DNA of 64,000 bases from Rhizobium sp. G21 (GCF_014158035.1 NZ_JACFXW010000001.1:1-64000), one strand, 5' to 3'; positions 17,957 to 27,933 are shown, counted from the stretch's first letter. Notes: generated by a model not told the origin, from the letters alone. Made by a program: numbers and translations.

Positions 17957-19330
17957 ATGGCACAGAATTGGAACCCGTCTAGCTGGAGGTCTAAGCCCAT
18001 TCAGCAGGTTCCGGAGTATCCGGACTTGTCTCAGCTTGAGGCTACGGAAGCTCGTCTGGCCAAGTTTCCGCCGCTCGTTTTTGCAGGCGAGGCGCGGCGT
18101 TTGAAGGCCTCGCTCGCCAAGGTCGCCAATGGGGAGAGCTTCCTGCTCCAGGGCGGCGACTGCGCCGAAAGCTTCGCTGAACATGGCGCGGACACGATCC
18201 GCGACTTCTTCCGCGCCTTCCTGCAGATGGCCGTGGTCCTGACCTTCGGTGCGCAGAAGCCCGTCGTCAAGGTCGGCCGCATCGCCGGCCAGTTCGCCAA
18301 GCCGCGCTCCTCGGGCATCGAGAAGAAGGGCGACATCGAACTGCCGAGCTACCGCGGCGACATCATCAACGGCATCGAATTCACCGAGGAAGCCCGGATT
18401 CCGAGCCCGGAACGCCAGATCATGGCCTACCGCCAGTCGGCTGCGACGCTGAACCTGCTGCGCGCCTTCGCGATGGGCGGCTACGCCAATCTCGACAATG
18501 TGCACAAGTGGATGCTCGGCTTCGTCAAGGACAGCCCGCAGGCGGAACGTTACCGCGCGCTCGCCGACCGCATTTCCGAAACCATGGACTTCATGGCGGC
18601 GATCGGCATTACGCCGGAAAACAATCCGAGCCTGCGCGAAACCGATTTCTTCACCAGCCATGAAGCGCTGCTTCTCGGCTATGAAGAAGCGCTGACCCGC
18701 GTCGATTCGACCTCGGGCGACTGGTATGCGACCTCGGGCCATATGATCTGGATCGGCGACCGCACCCGCCAGCCCGATCACGCCCATGTCGAATATTGCC
18801 GCGGCATCAAGAACCCGATCGGACTGAAGTGCGGTCCGTCGCTGACCGCGGACGGCCTGCTGGAGCTGATCGACATTCTGAACCCGGCCAACGAAGCCGG
18901 TCGTCTGACGCTGATCTGCCGTTTCGGTCACGACAAGGTCGCCGAACATCTGCCGCGCCTCATTCGCGCCGTCGAGCGCGAAGGTCGTAAGGTGGTCTGG
19001 TCCTGTGATCCGATGCATGGCAACACGATCACGCTCAACAACTACAAGACCCGGCCGTTCGACCGGATCCTGACGGAAGTCGAGAACTTCTTCCAGATCC
19101 ACTATGCCGAAGGCACGCATCCCGGCGGCATCCATATCGAGATGACCGGCAACGACGTGACCGAATGCACCGGCGGCGCACGCGCGCTGACGGGCGAAGA
19201 CCTGCAGGATCGCTACCACACCCATTGCGATCCGCGCCTCAACGCCGACCAGGCTCTCGAACTGGCCTTCCTGCTGGCCGAGAACCTCAAGTCCGGCCGC
19301 GACGAGCAGAAGCTGGCCGTCAACGCCTGA
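17957..19330 (+). CDS. Class II 3-deoxy-7-phosphoheptulonate synthase
   Basis: First enzyme of the shikimate pathway: it condenses phosphoenolpyruvate and erythrose-4-phosphate. It belongs to the plant/mycobacterial class II family. Motifs include the metal-binding cysteine in [41 protein letters not shown] and [11 protein letters not shown]. The ATG at 17957 ([15 protein letters not shown]) matches the usual family start and follows AGGTGA; 457 residues is full length. It is monocistronic, with a hairpin in the leader and a strong terminator after it. Confidence 0.93.
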   Translation: MAQNWNPSSWRSKPIQQVPEYPDLSQLEATEARLAKFPPLVFAGEARRLKASLAKVANGESFLLQGGDCAESFAEHGADTIRDFFRAFLQMAVVLTFGAQKPVVKVGRIAGQFAKPRSSGIEKKGDIELPSYRGDIINGIEFTEEARIPSPERQIMAYRQSAATLNLLRAFAMGGYANLDNVHKWMLGFVKDSPQAERYRALADRISETMDFMAAIGITPENNPSLRETDFFTSHEALLLGYEEALTRVDSTSGDWYATSGHMIWIGDRTRQPDHAHVEYCRGIKNPIGLKCGPSLTADGLLELIDILNPANEAGRLTLICRFGHDKVAEHLPRLIRAVEREGRKVVWSCDPMHGNTITLNNYKTRPFDRILTEVENFFQIHYAEGTHPGGIHIEMTGNDVTECTGGARALTGEDLQDRYHTHCDPRLNADQALELAFLLAENLKSGRDEQKLAVNA

Positions 19331-19347
19331 GGCGAGACTGACAAGAC

Positions 19348-19383
19348 ATGAAAAAGGCGGCTTGCGGGCCGCCTTTTTCATGG
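19348..19383. terminator. Bidirectional intrinsic terminator
   Basis: A 15-base perfect stem (CATGAAAAAGGCGGC paired with its complement) with a short TTGCGG loop, carrying AAAAA on one arm and TTTTT on the other. It serves the DAHP synthase gene and the convergent M50 protease gene. Confidence 0.9.
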
Positions 19384-19396
19384 GCTGGTCTTGATC

Positions 19397-20664
19397 TCAG
19401 ACGCCAAAGCCGAACACGTAGACGCCGCCATGCGTCGCCAGCGTGACGGCAAAGGCCACCGCCAAGATCGCGGCTTCCTTCGGCGTCATCGCGCGTGCGG
19501 AAGGCGCATAGCCGCGCCGCAACAGGCCGGGCAGGCCGAAGATCGCCAGCAGCACCGCCATCTGCGTATAGCCGAGCCAGAGCAGCAGCAGCAAGCCGCC
19601 GAGCGCGAACGCCATCATCGCCTGGGTGAAGATATCGCGACCGAAGGAGCGAAGGAAGCCTTCTGCGACCTGTCCGCCGTCGAGCGGATAGATCGGCAGA
19701 AGATTGAGCGCGTTGAGCAGGCAGCTGAAATAGGCCAGATTGACGGCCCAGGCATAGGCGACGGAAAACTCGGTGGCGAAATAGGCGTAGCAGAACGCCG
19801 CTGCGGTGAGGGGTACGCAGATCGCGGGACCTGCCAGCGCGCAGACCGCCCGCTCGAATTCCGAGCGATGCGGCGAGGACGAGACGGCGATGCCGCCGAC
19901 GAAGGGCAGCAGCATCAGGCGATTGCCCTGCTTGCCCATCAGTTTGAACGACAGGTAGTGGCCGTATTCGTGCAGAAGGATGACCAGCGTGAGCTGGATC
20001 GCCGCCGTCACCGAGAACTGGGTGAGAAGGAGCGCGAAGGCGACCAGCGATAAGCCGATCTCCATGGCGTAATCGCGCGGATCGAAGGAGCCGAACAGCG
20101 GTTTGCGGGCTGCGCGCGCCTGTTGGCCTGCGCGGCCAGTGGGCGGTGCGACGGCGGACGGCGCGGTCGAGTAATCCCCTTCTCCGCGCACGAAGCTTCT
20201 CAACTGTCTCCATGCCCCGAAAATCGCCGCGATCACGCCGCCGATGCGGGAGAACAGCCGTTGCTCGACGGTGATGCGGCTGCCGGCGCCGGCCGGCTCG
20301 ACGGTCCAGATCTCGACGGATTCACGCCCGGGCGCCGCGTCGACGCCGTCGACCGAGATCACCGCGACGCCGATACTGCCATGCGGCAGGCCCCGAGCCG
20401 TCGCACCCGTAATTGACGGAGGCCTCCGGCGCGGCTGATATGGACCGTGCGCGCGCCGTCCGGCGTTTCCACGATCGCCTCGACGGCGGCGAATGTGCCG
20501 CCGGTGTTGTCCATCGCCATTTGCAGCCGCGCCAGCGTCTGGTCCGCCGGCTCGGTGGAAAGCCGCGAGAATCGGATCAGCCTCATGCCTCGACCGGTTT
20601 CCGCGAGGAGCCGGTAGATCGCCAACATCAGGAGGAGAAAGAGGATCTGGACAAGGAATTGCAT
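19397..20664 (-). CDS. M50-family site-2 protease-like membrane metalloprotease, frameshifted
   Basis: Integral membrane zinc protease homologue. It begins with a hydrophobic segment at MQFLVQILFLLLMLAIYRLL. The soluble region carries the frame break at about 20411-20415, where one more T on the plus strand would link VHISRAGGLRQ to ITGATARGLPHGSIGVAVISVDG. The membrane domain has the zinc motif HEYGH in VILLHEYGHYLSF and the second motif LNLLPIYPLDGGQV. The intended length is about 422 residues. Family is sure, substrate unknown. Confidence 0.82.
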
Positions 20665-20980
20665 GCGGTGGGCTGCTTTCGATAGGAAGGAGCATCTCGA
20701 GTGAGCATTCGATAGAGGGGAAACCGAGGCGCGGCAAGTCGGTGTTCATTGTTGGGTTTGCGCCTGAGCGGCTGCGACGGTGGCTGGGTTGTATATTTTA
20801 TTTGCTAAATATCATCGGCTGTGTTTCAATTCGCCATCGACCCGTTTGCGTCGATGCTGATGGCGTTTCATTCCAGTCTTTCAACTTCACCTATGCGCTT
20901 CGCGTCGCCGCGAGGCGGCGTCAGTGCGCGCGCCGTCCCGACGATTTCCGGCCATGGCATATTTCATTCAGGGGACCGAT
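20665..20980. other. Intergenic region without a recognised gene
   Basis: A 316-bp gap between the divergent M50 protease gene and the membrane protein/hydrolase pair. It contains an AT-rich stretch (TTGTATATTTTATTTGCTAAATATC around 20789-20814) that could hold promoters. No gene, tRNA or repeat was recognised. Confidence 0.5.
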
Positions 20981-21646
20981 ATGGACCTACCCACTATCCT
21001 GGCGGCCACGACCGCCATCGGCACCGCCGCCTACGGATTGGTCGATTCCAGCAAAGCATTCAAAGGGGGCGTCTCGAATATCGGCTACGGATTCGTGGAG
21101 GAGGCGCTGACGCCATTCCGATCGGCGTTGGCGCTGGTGAACGAGGATGCTCCCTTCGAATTGGCCAAAGCCAACTGGATCAACGGGATGGACGTCGCGG
21201 ATCAGAAGATCGCGATCAAGGGCTTGATCAAGCTCGGCATCGCCCCCAGCACGGCGCGCGAGCTCGCGGAGGCGACGCCCGGGGTCAATGCAAATTCACT
21301 GTTGGAAATCTCGAGAAAACTCGAAACAGGAGCGCCGCTCGAGGAAATGGAACTGGCGCTTCTCGCCCGCTTCGAGGCGGTGATCGACGCGCGTCTCGAT
21401 GCGGCGTTCGAACGGGCGGACCAGAGATATCGCAACACGGCGCGCGTGATCGCGGCCGCCATTGCGGTCGTCATATCGGAAATCGGCGCATTCACCATGG
21501 TGATGGACGGCGATCAAGGAGGTTTTCTCCTGTTTTTGCAGGCGTTCGGAATCGGCATCGTCGCCGCCCCGCTTGCTCCGATCGCCAAAGACCTGACCAG
21601 CGCGATCACGGCCGCCTCGACCTCGTTCAAAGCGATCGTGCGGTGA
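20981..21646 (+). CDS. Uncharacterised membrane protein paired with a hydrolase
   Basis: A 221-residue protein I do not recognise. The N-terminus is mildly hydrophobic (LPTILAATTAIGTAAYGLV), the middle is helical and charged (ELALLARFEAVIDARLDAAFERADQRYR), and the C-terminus has two transmembrane helices (VIAAAIAVVISEIGAFTMV and GFLLFLQAFGIGIVAAPLAPIA). The start at 20981 has GGGGA six bases upstream. It is followed four bases later by an alpha/beta hydrolase gene, so the two are co-translated. This could be a membrane effector or scaffold, but that is a guess. Confidence 0.65.
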   Translation: MDLPTILAATTAIGTAAYGLVDSSKAFKGGVSNIGYGFVEEALTPFRSALALVNEDAPFELAKANWINGMDVADQKIAIKGLIKLGIAPSTARELAEATPGVNANSLLEISRKLETGAPLEEMELALLARFEAVIDARLDAAFERADQRYRNTARVIAAAIAVVISEIGAFTMVMDGDQGGFLLFLQAFGIGIVAAPLAPIAKDLTSAITAASTSFKAIVR

Positions 21647-21650
21647 AGTC

Positions 21651-22493
21651 ATGTCGCTGTTTCTCAATTTCAGGATGCAGCCTGTCGGCGGCGGACTGCG
21701 CGCGGAGCCGATGATCCTGAGGACCGACGCCGACATTCGCGCCTCGGTCCTCGACCTCTCGACCTTGCAGAGACTTGTCTCCGGACGAAGTGTGCTCTTG
21801 GCAGTACACGGCTTCAACAACGGTCAGTCCGAAGCTCTGTGCAAGCTGACGCGTTTGGAGGAAGTGTTGGCGCTGCCGCCATCCGTCGCCTTCATCGGGG
21901 TGCTGTGGCCCGGGGATTCGGCGGCCGGCTTCATCAGTTATCCAGTCGAGAAACCGACTGCCTCAGCCTCCGGTCAGCGTTTGGCGAAGTTTTGCAACAA
22001 TCGTCTGCCTGCGACCGTGGAAGTATCCATTCTCAGCCACAGCCTCGGGGCGCGGGTCGCCTTGGAAACCGTGCGCGGCCTTCGCGCCGACGTCCGGGCT
22101 GTCGTCCTCATGGCGGGCGCCATCGAAAGGAACTGTCTGGAAAAGGAGTATTCCGACGCATTCGCAAAGGCGGAGGCCGTGCATGTGCTCGCGTCGCGCA
22201 AGGACAATGTGTTGCGTTGGGCGTTCCCGGCAGGCAATTTCTTCGGCCAGTTGCTCGACCGCACGGCGTGGCCGCTGTCGTCGGCGCTGGGCTATTCGGG
22301 GCCGCCGAAACAGATCGGCAAGACGCGCCCGCCCTGGATCATCGACGACGAGGAAGATTACGACCACGGCGACTATCTGCCGTCGGGGAACAAAGCAGAA
22401 GCCTTTCCCGGCGCCGACCCCGCCCCGACTTGGAGGAACACGGCCGCTTATGTCGGCAGAGCGCTGTCGGGCAATCCGCAGATCTGGCCCTGA
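21651..22493 (+). CDS. Alpha/beta hydrolase (DUF900-like serine esterase/lipase)
   Basis: A 280-residue hydrolase. VLLAVHGFNNGQSEAL gives the oxyanion region, and the nucleophile elbow is SHSLGA in VSILSHSLGARVALETV. The C-terminal part has HVLASRKDNVLRWAFP and a DDEEDYDHGDYLP segment that could supply the acid and histidine. This layout resembles the DUF900 group of predicted esterases. It directly follows the membrane protein gene and is probably its functional partner. Substrate unknown. Confidence 0.72.
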   Translation: MSLFLNFRMQPVGGGLRAEPMILRTDADIRASVLDLSTLQRLVSGRSVLLAVHGFNNGQSEALCKLTRLEEVLALPPSVAFIGVLWPGDSAAGFISYPVEKPTASASGQRLAKFCNNRLPATVEVSILSHSLGARVALETVRGLRADVRAVVLMAGAIERNCLEKEYSDAFAKAEAVHVLASRKDNVLRWAFPAGNFFGQLLDRTAWPLSSALGYSGPPKQIGKTRPPWIIDDEEDYDHGDYLPSGNKAEAFPGADPAPTWRNTAAYVGRALSGNPQIWP

Positions 22494-22505
22494 CCAACAA
22501 AGAAC

Positions 22506-22539
22506 GACGCCCGCGCGCCGAGGCTGGCGCGCGGGCGTC
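22506..22539 (-). terminator. Long GC-rich hairpin
   Basis: A 14-base perfect inverted repeat (GACGCCCGCGCGCC at 22506-22519 with its complement at 22526-22539) and a six-base loop between convergent genes. On the minus strand it is followed by GTTCTTTG, so it most likely ends the RTX gene transcript. Confidence 0.6.
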
Positions 22540-22563
22540 AGATCCAATCCCAGGCGGGTGGGA

Positions 22564-23466
22564 TCAGAACAGGAAGTCGTCGGACGAGAGATCGCGGATG
22601 TCGACGTTCTTGAGCGTGATCTCGCCGTATTTGCCGCCGTCGATCACCACGTCCTTGCCGACCTGTTCCGCCGAATAGGTGATGAGATCGTCGAAGCATG
22701 GGAAGTAGCCGACATCCTGGAGATCGATCACGTCGTGATGATCGCCGGCGGCGTTGAAGTCGGTGATGACGTCATGGCCGAACTTGCCGTTGAAGTCGAA
22801 GACGTCGGCGTCCTTGCCGCCGGTCAGGCGGTCGTTTCCGGCGCCGCCGTCCAGCACATCGCCGCTTCCGCCGCCGATGAGGATATCGTTGCCGCCGAGG
22901 CCGCGGAAGTAATTGTCCTCCGCGCCGCCGCGGATGACGTCGTCGTATTTCGTGCCGATCACGTTCTCGATGCTGACCAACACGTCGTAGGAGCCGTCGC
23001 GGCCATAGACATAGGTCGCGCCGGACTTGCCGTCGATCTTGAAGGTCACGCCCCCGCCGATGTGGGAGAAGTCGACGAGATCGTAGCCCGCATCGCCACG
23101 ATACGTATCGTAACCATTGCTGGCGACGAAATAATCGTGGCCGGCGCCGCCGCTGAACACGTTGTTCGATTTGTTGCCGACGAAGTAGTCGTCGCCGGTT
23201 CCGCCGATGATCTGCTCGATGCTCACGAGCGTGTCGCGATGCACGCCGTCGCCATAGACCTGGGTCTCACCCTTGTCCTGGAGCTTGATGGAGAGGCGGC
23301 CGTGATAGGTGGTGTAGTCCATCAGGTCCCAGCCCTTGCCGCCATTGATGACGTCGTCGCCGTCGCTCGCCCGGATGATGTCGTTGCCCGCCAGCCCGGA
23401 GACGACGTCGTCGCCATCCGTGCCGTGGATGTCGTCAGCGAAATTCGTACCCTTGATCCGCGCCAT
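22564..23466 (-). CDS. RTX (haemolysin-type calcium-binding repeat) protein
   Basis: A 300-residue protein made of calcium-binding nonapeptide repeats such as GTDGDDVVSGLAGNDII, GGAGHDYFV and GGSGDVLDGGAGNDRLTGG. It has no N-terminal signal peptide, and the C-terminus ends in SSDDFLF, typical of proteins exported by type I secretion. The start at 23466 (MARIKG) follows GGAGGA. No enzymatic domain is visible, so it may be a surface or matrix protein. Its secretion ATPase is not in the window. A shorter relative lies at 32299. Confidence 0.85.
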   Translation of the reverse strand: MARIKGTNFADDIHGTDGDDVVSGLAGNDIIRASDGDDVINGGKGWDLMDYTTYHGRLSIKLQDKGETQVYGDGVHRDTLVSIEQIIGGTGDDYFVGNKSNNVFSGGAGHDYFVASNGYDTYRGDAGYDLVDFSHIGGGVTFKIDGKSGATYVYGRDGSYDVLVSIENVIGTKYDDVIRGGAEDNYFRGLGGNDILIGGGSGDVLDGGAGNDRLTGGKDADVFDFNGKFGHDVITDFNAAGDHHDVIDLQDVGYFPCFDDLITYSAEQVGKDVVIDGGKYGEITLKNVDIRDLSSDDFLF

Positions 23467-23812
23467 CTGGTCCTCCACAGTCCAATGAGTTGTGCTGGAG
23501 ACTTTGTAGGCCAGCGTCGATGTGGACGGAACAGATCGCTTGGTCAGGCCCGGTTTTCCGAGAAATTAAGGATAACGCTGAAAGGTTTACGCAATTTTCG
23601 GAGCAGTCGGGCTTTGGCTTTCGTTTCGAAACGACGCGAGCGGGTCAGATTGAAACAGCATGTTGTGACGACATGGCTCTACCGGGCAAAGCGCTATTAT
23701 CGGCGCCGGCGGAGCGAGGATCAATTCCGTTGTAGGATCGGATCATCCCAATTCATTTGAATTGCCGCCCGGCGTTCGTCACTGTGTCCGCAAACGACGA
23801 TGAGGAGCGATG
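23467..23812. other. Intergenic region with a 16-bp palindrome
   Basis: A 346-bp gap between divergent genes. It contains CAATTCA-TT-TGAATTG at 23749-23764, a near-perfect operator-like palindrome about 50 bp before the GFA-family gene. No gene or RNA was recognised. Confidence 0.45.
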
Positions 23813-24232
23813 ATGAACGAACGTCACACCGGAGCCTGCCTGTGCGGCGCCGTCACCTATGTGGTAGACGGGCCGATGCGCCAGGTGGTTTTTTGCCATT
23901 GCGGTCAATGCCGCCGACAGACGGGGCTTTATTACGCGTCGACGGCGGCCGACGACGACGATCTCAGCATTTCTGGTGAGAACAATATCACCTGGTTTGC
24001 TTCGAGCGAAAAAGGCCGGCGTGGTTTCTGCAAGCATTGCGGGTCGGCGCTGTTCTGGCGCTACGAGGGCGCCGACTACACCTCGATCCAGGCAGGCAGC
24101 GTCGACATGCCGAGTGGGTTGACGCCGGGCTCCCACATTTTCTGCGCCGACAAGGGCGATTTTTACGAGATTCTCGACGATCTGCCGAAATACGCCAAGA
24201 GTTCGGCCGATCTTTTGACCAACAGCGATTGA
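23813..24232 (+). CDS. GFA (glutathione-dependent formaldehyde-activating-like) family protein
   Basis: A small zinc-binding Mss4-fold protein of about 139 residues. Zinc ligands are visible in ACLCGAV, CHCGQCRRQTG and CKHCGSALF. The family name comes from a formaldehyde-glutathione enzyme, but most members, probably including this one, have no proven reaction. AGGAG lies five bases before the ATG at 23813; an ATG three bases earlier is also possible. It converges with the porin gene. Confidence 0.82.
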   Translation: MNERHTGACLCGAVTYVVDGPMRQVVFCHCGQCRRQTGLYYASTAADDDDLSISGENNITWFASSEKGRRGFCKHCGSALFWRYEGADYTSIQAGSVDMPSGLTPGSHIFCADKGDFYEILDDLPKYAKSSADLLTNSD

Positions 24233-24243
24233 TTCGGGAAGGA

Positions 24244-24263
24244 GAAAAGCCCCGTTTGGGGCT
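24244..24263. terminator. Bidirectional intrinsic terminator
   Basis: AAAAGCCCCG-TTT-GGGGCT between the convergent GFA and porin genes. The minus strand ends in TTTT after the stem, so it chiefly serves the porin transcript. Confidence 0.8.
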
Positions 24264-24281
24264 CTTCGATGTCGGATCGTG

Positions 24282-25322
24282 TCAGAAGGTGCGCTGGAAG
24301 CGGACCATGCCGTTCCACTGGTCGGCGTCAACGACCTTGTTGTCCCACTTGGTGTAGGTCACTTCCGGCTGGATCAGCAGGCCGGAGACCGGGTTCCACT
24401 TGAGATTGGCGGCGGCGGCGAAGGTCTTCTTGTCGGTGCCGGCGACCTGGACATTGGCGGCGAGATCGTCGGCGAACTTGTAGCCGACCCCACCCCAGGC
24501 GGCCCAATCACCCCAGCCGACATAACCGTCGCCGGGAGCATAGGCGTGGATCGTGTCGCCATCGGTGTTCCAGGCGCCCATCACGAAGACTGAGAGCGCG
24601 CCGAACTTGCCGTCCAGTCGTCCCTTGATCGCGCCGGCGTCGGCGGTATCGTCATAGCCGCCGACGACGGCGACGCCGAACATGTCGGTCGCATAGCTGA
24701 CGCCGCCGACGAAGTTCGGGACATAGTCGTTGCCGTTGGGATCGGCGTAAGCGACGTTGTCGTCCGCTTCGACGCCCAGAGACGCCTTCAGATCGCCGGC
24801 CTGGTAGGTGTAGGAGATCTGGTTGGTTTCCTTGAGACCGAACTTGATCACGTCGTCATTGGCGACGTCGCCGCCGTAATTGGTGAAGGTGGTGTAGAGC
24901 GAGTCCGTCAGGCCGACCTGGAAACCGGCCAGGGAGATCGTCGCAGCGATCAGCTTGGTGGTGGTGTGGGTTCCGTCGTTGTAGGTGTTGACGAATTCGT
25001 GGCGGGCGATGAGCTTGGTCTTCAGCGCGCCATATTCGGTGTCGGACGCCGTATCCATGTAGATCTCGGCGCGGGTCAGCGAGGTCCAGCCATGGTCGCT
25101 GTCGGCCTTGTAGGAATCGGCGGCCTTCAGGTCGAAGCGGATGCGTCCGCCGACCTTGAGGCAGGTCTCGGTGCCGGGAATGTAGAAATAGCCCGTGCCA
25201 TAGGCGTCGCAGACTTTCACATAATCCATCGGTTCCGCTTCGGCGGCGACGACCGCGTCGGCGGCCTGGGCTGCGGAGCCGATGGCGAGCGCCGCGGCGG
25301 ATGCGAGAAGAAGGGTCTTCAT
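24282..25322 (-). CDS. Rhizobial-type outer membrane porin
   Basis: General-diffusion porin of the alphaproteobacterial Omp2/RopA family. It has a signal peptide (MKTLLLASAAALAIGSAAQA) and the family hallmark DYVKVCDAYGTGYFYIPGTETCLKVGGRIRFD, with two cysteines. The alternating amphipathic strands of a beta barrel follow, and the protein ends in the C-terminal phenylalanine (GMVRFQRTF). At 346 residues it is typical. GGAGG lies 11 bases upstream of the ATG; a TTG two codons earlier is a possible start. It is monocistronic with its own terminator. Confidence 0.92.
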   Translation of the reverse strand: MKTLLLASAAALAIGSAAQAADAVVAAEAEPMDYVKVCDAYGTGYFYIPGTETCLKVGGRIRFDLKAADSYKADSDHGWTSLTRAEIYMDTASDTEYGALKTKLIARHEFVNTYNDGTHTTTKLIAATISLAGFQVGLTDSLYTTFTNYGGDVANDDVIKFGLKETNQISYTYQAGDLKASLGVEADDNVAYADPNGNDYVPNFVGGVSYATDMFGVAVVGGYDDTADAGAIKGRLDGKFGALSVFVMGAWNTDGDTIHAYAPGDGYVGWGDWAAWGGVGYKFADDLAANVQVAGTDKKTFAAAANLKWNPVSGLLIQPEVTYTKWDNKVVDADQWNGMVRFQRTF

Positions 25323-25524
25323 GGTCAAAATGACCTCCAGTCAGTCGGATAAAGTAAGCCGGCCCTGCGCCGGCTGGTTGCCAGAAACCGAGCCCCTCCA
25401 AACCCGGTTTCTGATGCTGCACTACGCCCGCTGTTTTGCACGCAAATAACAAAAGCTGTCACATAGTCCAAAATTTAGGAACTGATGTTTAATTAGCACA
25501 CTTAGGAAACTCTTGGTGCGCCTG

Positions 25525-26030
25525 TCAGCCACGCATTTTCGCGACTTCGGCCCGCAGCTCCCGCAACTCCTTGAGGACTTCGAGGTCGATTTTCTGGTGG
25601 AGGGCCAACACCTCGATCTCGGCCTTCAGATTGATCTCGTAATCTTTCGCCGCCATGAAGCGGTCGCGCTCGGCCTGACGATTCTGGCTCATCATGATGA
25701 TCGGCGCCTGAATGGCGGCGAGCATCGACAGCATGAGGTTCAGGAAGATGAAGGGGTAGGGGTCGAACGGCCTGGTGGTCAACAGCACGGTGTTCAGCAA
25801 CGCCCAAAACATCAGAAAAGCGAAGAAGCAGAGAATGAAGCTCCATGAGCCGCCGATGCGGGCGATCTGGTCGGCCAGCCTGTCGCCGAAATTTGCGCCC
25901 GAGAGAAACTCCTCATTGGCGTTGCTGGAGACCGCGCGCCGCTCGCGGGCCCGTTTGATCACCTTTTTTCAGAGGCGTTCAGTTCCTCCGCGCTTTTGCC
26001 CAGCGCACTTTTTTCGAGGTCTGTCAACAT
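25525..26030 (-). CDS. DUF1003 membrane protein, frameshifted
   Basis: Predicted inner-membrane protein of unknown function. The core is NFGDRLADQIARIGGSWSFI followed by two transmembrane helices (ILCFFAFLMFWALLNTVLL, FIFLNLMLSMLAAIQAPII) and the conserved MMSQNRQAERDR, then a helical tail. The continuous frame begins at a GTG at 25962, but the family N-terminus (MLTDLEKSALGKSAEELNASEK) is encoded just upstream in another frame from an ATG at 26030 with a GGAG site. One more base in the run of six T at 25964-25969 would join them. Likely sequencing error. Confidence 0.78.
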
Positions 26031-26159
26031 GTCACGATCTCCGCGTTGTCGGCCCACATTCTACGAATCGTTTGTAAAAACAACGGGAACTTGGTTCGCG
26101 CGCCCGGTGTCATGGACAAGGCGGACGTTTATGCTAAGACCGAAGGACGGAAAGAGAGA

Positions 26160-27833
26160 ATGGGCATTATGACGGACACGCTTCGGATCGCGATCGCGCA
26201 ACTCAATCCCACCGTCGGCGACATCGTCGGCAATCTCGCCAAGGCGCGCGACGCCCTGGCCGACGCCGACCGCCAGGGCGCCGATATCCTGTTGCTCACC
26301 GAACTGTTCATTTCGGGCTATCCGCCGGAAGATCTGGTCCTGAAGCCGGCGTTCCTGAGATCCTGCCTGCGCGCGGTCGAACAGCTGGCCGGGGAGACCC
26401 GCGAGGATGGCCCGGCCGTGATCGTCGGTTTTCCGCGCCAAGGCGAGACCGGCCGTCACAATGCGGTGGCCGTGCTCGAGGCCGGACGCATCGCGGCGAT
26501 CCGCGACAAGGTGGACCTGCCGAATTACGGCGAGTTCGACGAAAAACGCGTCTTCGTCGCCGGGGGCGAGCCGGAACCCGTGACGATCAAGGGCGTGTCG
26601 GTCGGCATTCCCATTTGCGAGGATATCTGGGGCTCGCTTGGCGTCACCGACACTTTGGCGGCCAAGGGCGCGGAAATCCTGCTGCATCCCAACGGCTCGC
26701 CCTATTACCGCGGCAAGATGCCGATACGGCATGACATCGTCAAAGCTCAGGTCACGCGCACCAAGCTGCCGCTGATCTACGCCAACCAGTTGGGAGGGCA
26801 GGACGAACTGGTGTTCGACGGCGGCAGCTTCGCCGTCAACCCCGATCTCTCCCTCGCGTTCCAGATGGCGGAGTTCGAGGACGCGGTGGTGACGACGACC
26901 TGGAAGCGGCGCGAGGGCGGCTGGACCTGTTCGGAAGGGCCGATGTCGCCGCTGCCGGAAAAGGAGGAGGCCGATTACCGCGCCTGCATGATCGGCTTCC
27001 GCGACTATGTGAACAAGAACGGCTTCAAGAATGTCGTGCTCGGCCTGTCCGGCGGCATCGACTCGGCCATATGCGCAGCGATTGCCGTCGATGCGCTCGG
27101 CGAGGACCGCGTGCGCACGGTGATGTTGCCCTATCGCTATACGTCGACCGACTCGCTCACTGACGCCGCGGCCTGCGCCAAGGCTCTGGGCTGCCACTAC
27201 GACACGGTGCCGATCGAGGAGCCGGTGCAGGGTTTCCTGTCGGCGCTGTCGGATCTGTTCGAAGGCACCGAGGAAGGCATAACCGAGGAGAACTTGCAGA
27301 GCCGCGCGCGCGGCATGATCCTGATGGCGATTTCCAACAAGTTCGGCTCCATGGTCGTGACGACCGGCAACAAGTCGGAAATGTCGGTCGGCTACTGCAC
27401 GCTGTATGGCGACATGAATGGCGGCTTCAATCCGATCAAGGATCTCTACAAGATGCAGGTCTATGCGCTGTCGCGCTGGCGCAATGCGCATGTGCCGCCC
27501 GGCGCGCTGGGGCCGTCTGGCGAGGTCATTCCGCACAACATCATCGACAAGGCGCCGTCGGCCGAATTGCGCCCCAACCAGACCGACCAGGATTCGCTGC
27601 CGCCCTATCCCGTGCTGGACGATATTCTCGAATGTCTGGTGGAGCAGGAAATGGGCACCGAGGACATCATTGCCCGCGGCCATGACGCGGCCACCGTGCA
27701 CCGCGTCGAGCATCTGCTCTATCTCGCCGAATACAAGCGCCGGCAATCGGCGCCGGGCGTGAAGATCACCAAGAAGAATTTCGGCCGCGATCGCCGCTAT
27801 CCGATCACCAATCGGTTTCGCGACCGCGGTTGA
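26160..27833 (+). CDS. nadE: Glutamine-dependent NAD+ synthetase
   Basis: Final step of NAD biosynthesis: amidation of nicotinate adenine dinucleotide using ammonia from glutamine. The N-terminal carbon-nitrogen hydrolase domain carries the Glu-Lys-Cys triad (LLLTELFISGYPPEDL, IRDKVDLPNYGEFDE, GIPICEDIW). The C-terminal synthetase domain has the ATP P-loop LGLSGGIDSA and the TTGNKSEMSVGY motif. Two in-frame ATGs are possible; 26160 has the better spacing to GGAAAGAG, while 26169 gives the family-typical MTDTLRIA. Full length at 557 residues. Confidence 0.92.
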   Translation: MGIMTDTLRIAIAQLNPTVGDIVGNLAKARDALADADRQGADILLLTELFISGYPPEDLVLKPAFLRSCLRAVEQLAGETREDGPAVIVGFPRQGETGRHNAVAVLEAGRIAAIRDKVDLPNYGEFDEKRVFVAGGEPEPVTIKGVSVGIPICEDIWGSLGVTDTLAAKGAEILLHPNGSPYYRGKMPIRHDIVKAQVTRTKLPLIYANQLGGQDELVFDGGSFAVNPDLSLAFQMAEFEDAVVTTTWKRREGGWTCSEGPMSPLPEKEEADYRACMIGFRDYVNKNGFKNVVLGLSGGIDSAICAAIAVDALGEDRVRTVMLPYRYTSTDSLTDAAACAKALGCHYDTVPIEEPVQGFLSALSDLFEGTEEGITEENLQSRARGMILMAISNKFGSMVVTTGNKSEMSVGYCTLYGDMNGGFNPIKDLYKMQVYALSRWRNAHVPPGALGPSGEVIPHNIIDKAPSAELRPNQTDQDSLPPYPVLDDILECLVEQEMGTEDIIARGHDAATVHRVEHLLYLAEYKRRQSAPGVKITKKNFGRDRRYPITNRFRDRG

Positions 27834-27933
27834 TGCAGTCTTGCGCCGGTCGGTCGCGTGAAGCGTCCGACCGGTCTTTACGCTTGCGAGCGCCCGTGGT
27901 TTCATCGCGTCCTGATCGCGTTGGAGAGACGGC

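Noticed and set aside
22183..23760. A 525-codon plus-strand frame across the RTX gene
   Set aside because: Its Val/Asp/Glu-rich repeats are the antisense reading of RTX repeats; the minus strand has RTX motifs and a ribosome-binding site.
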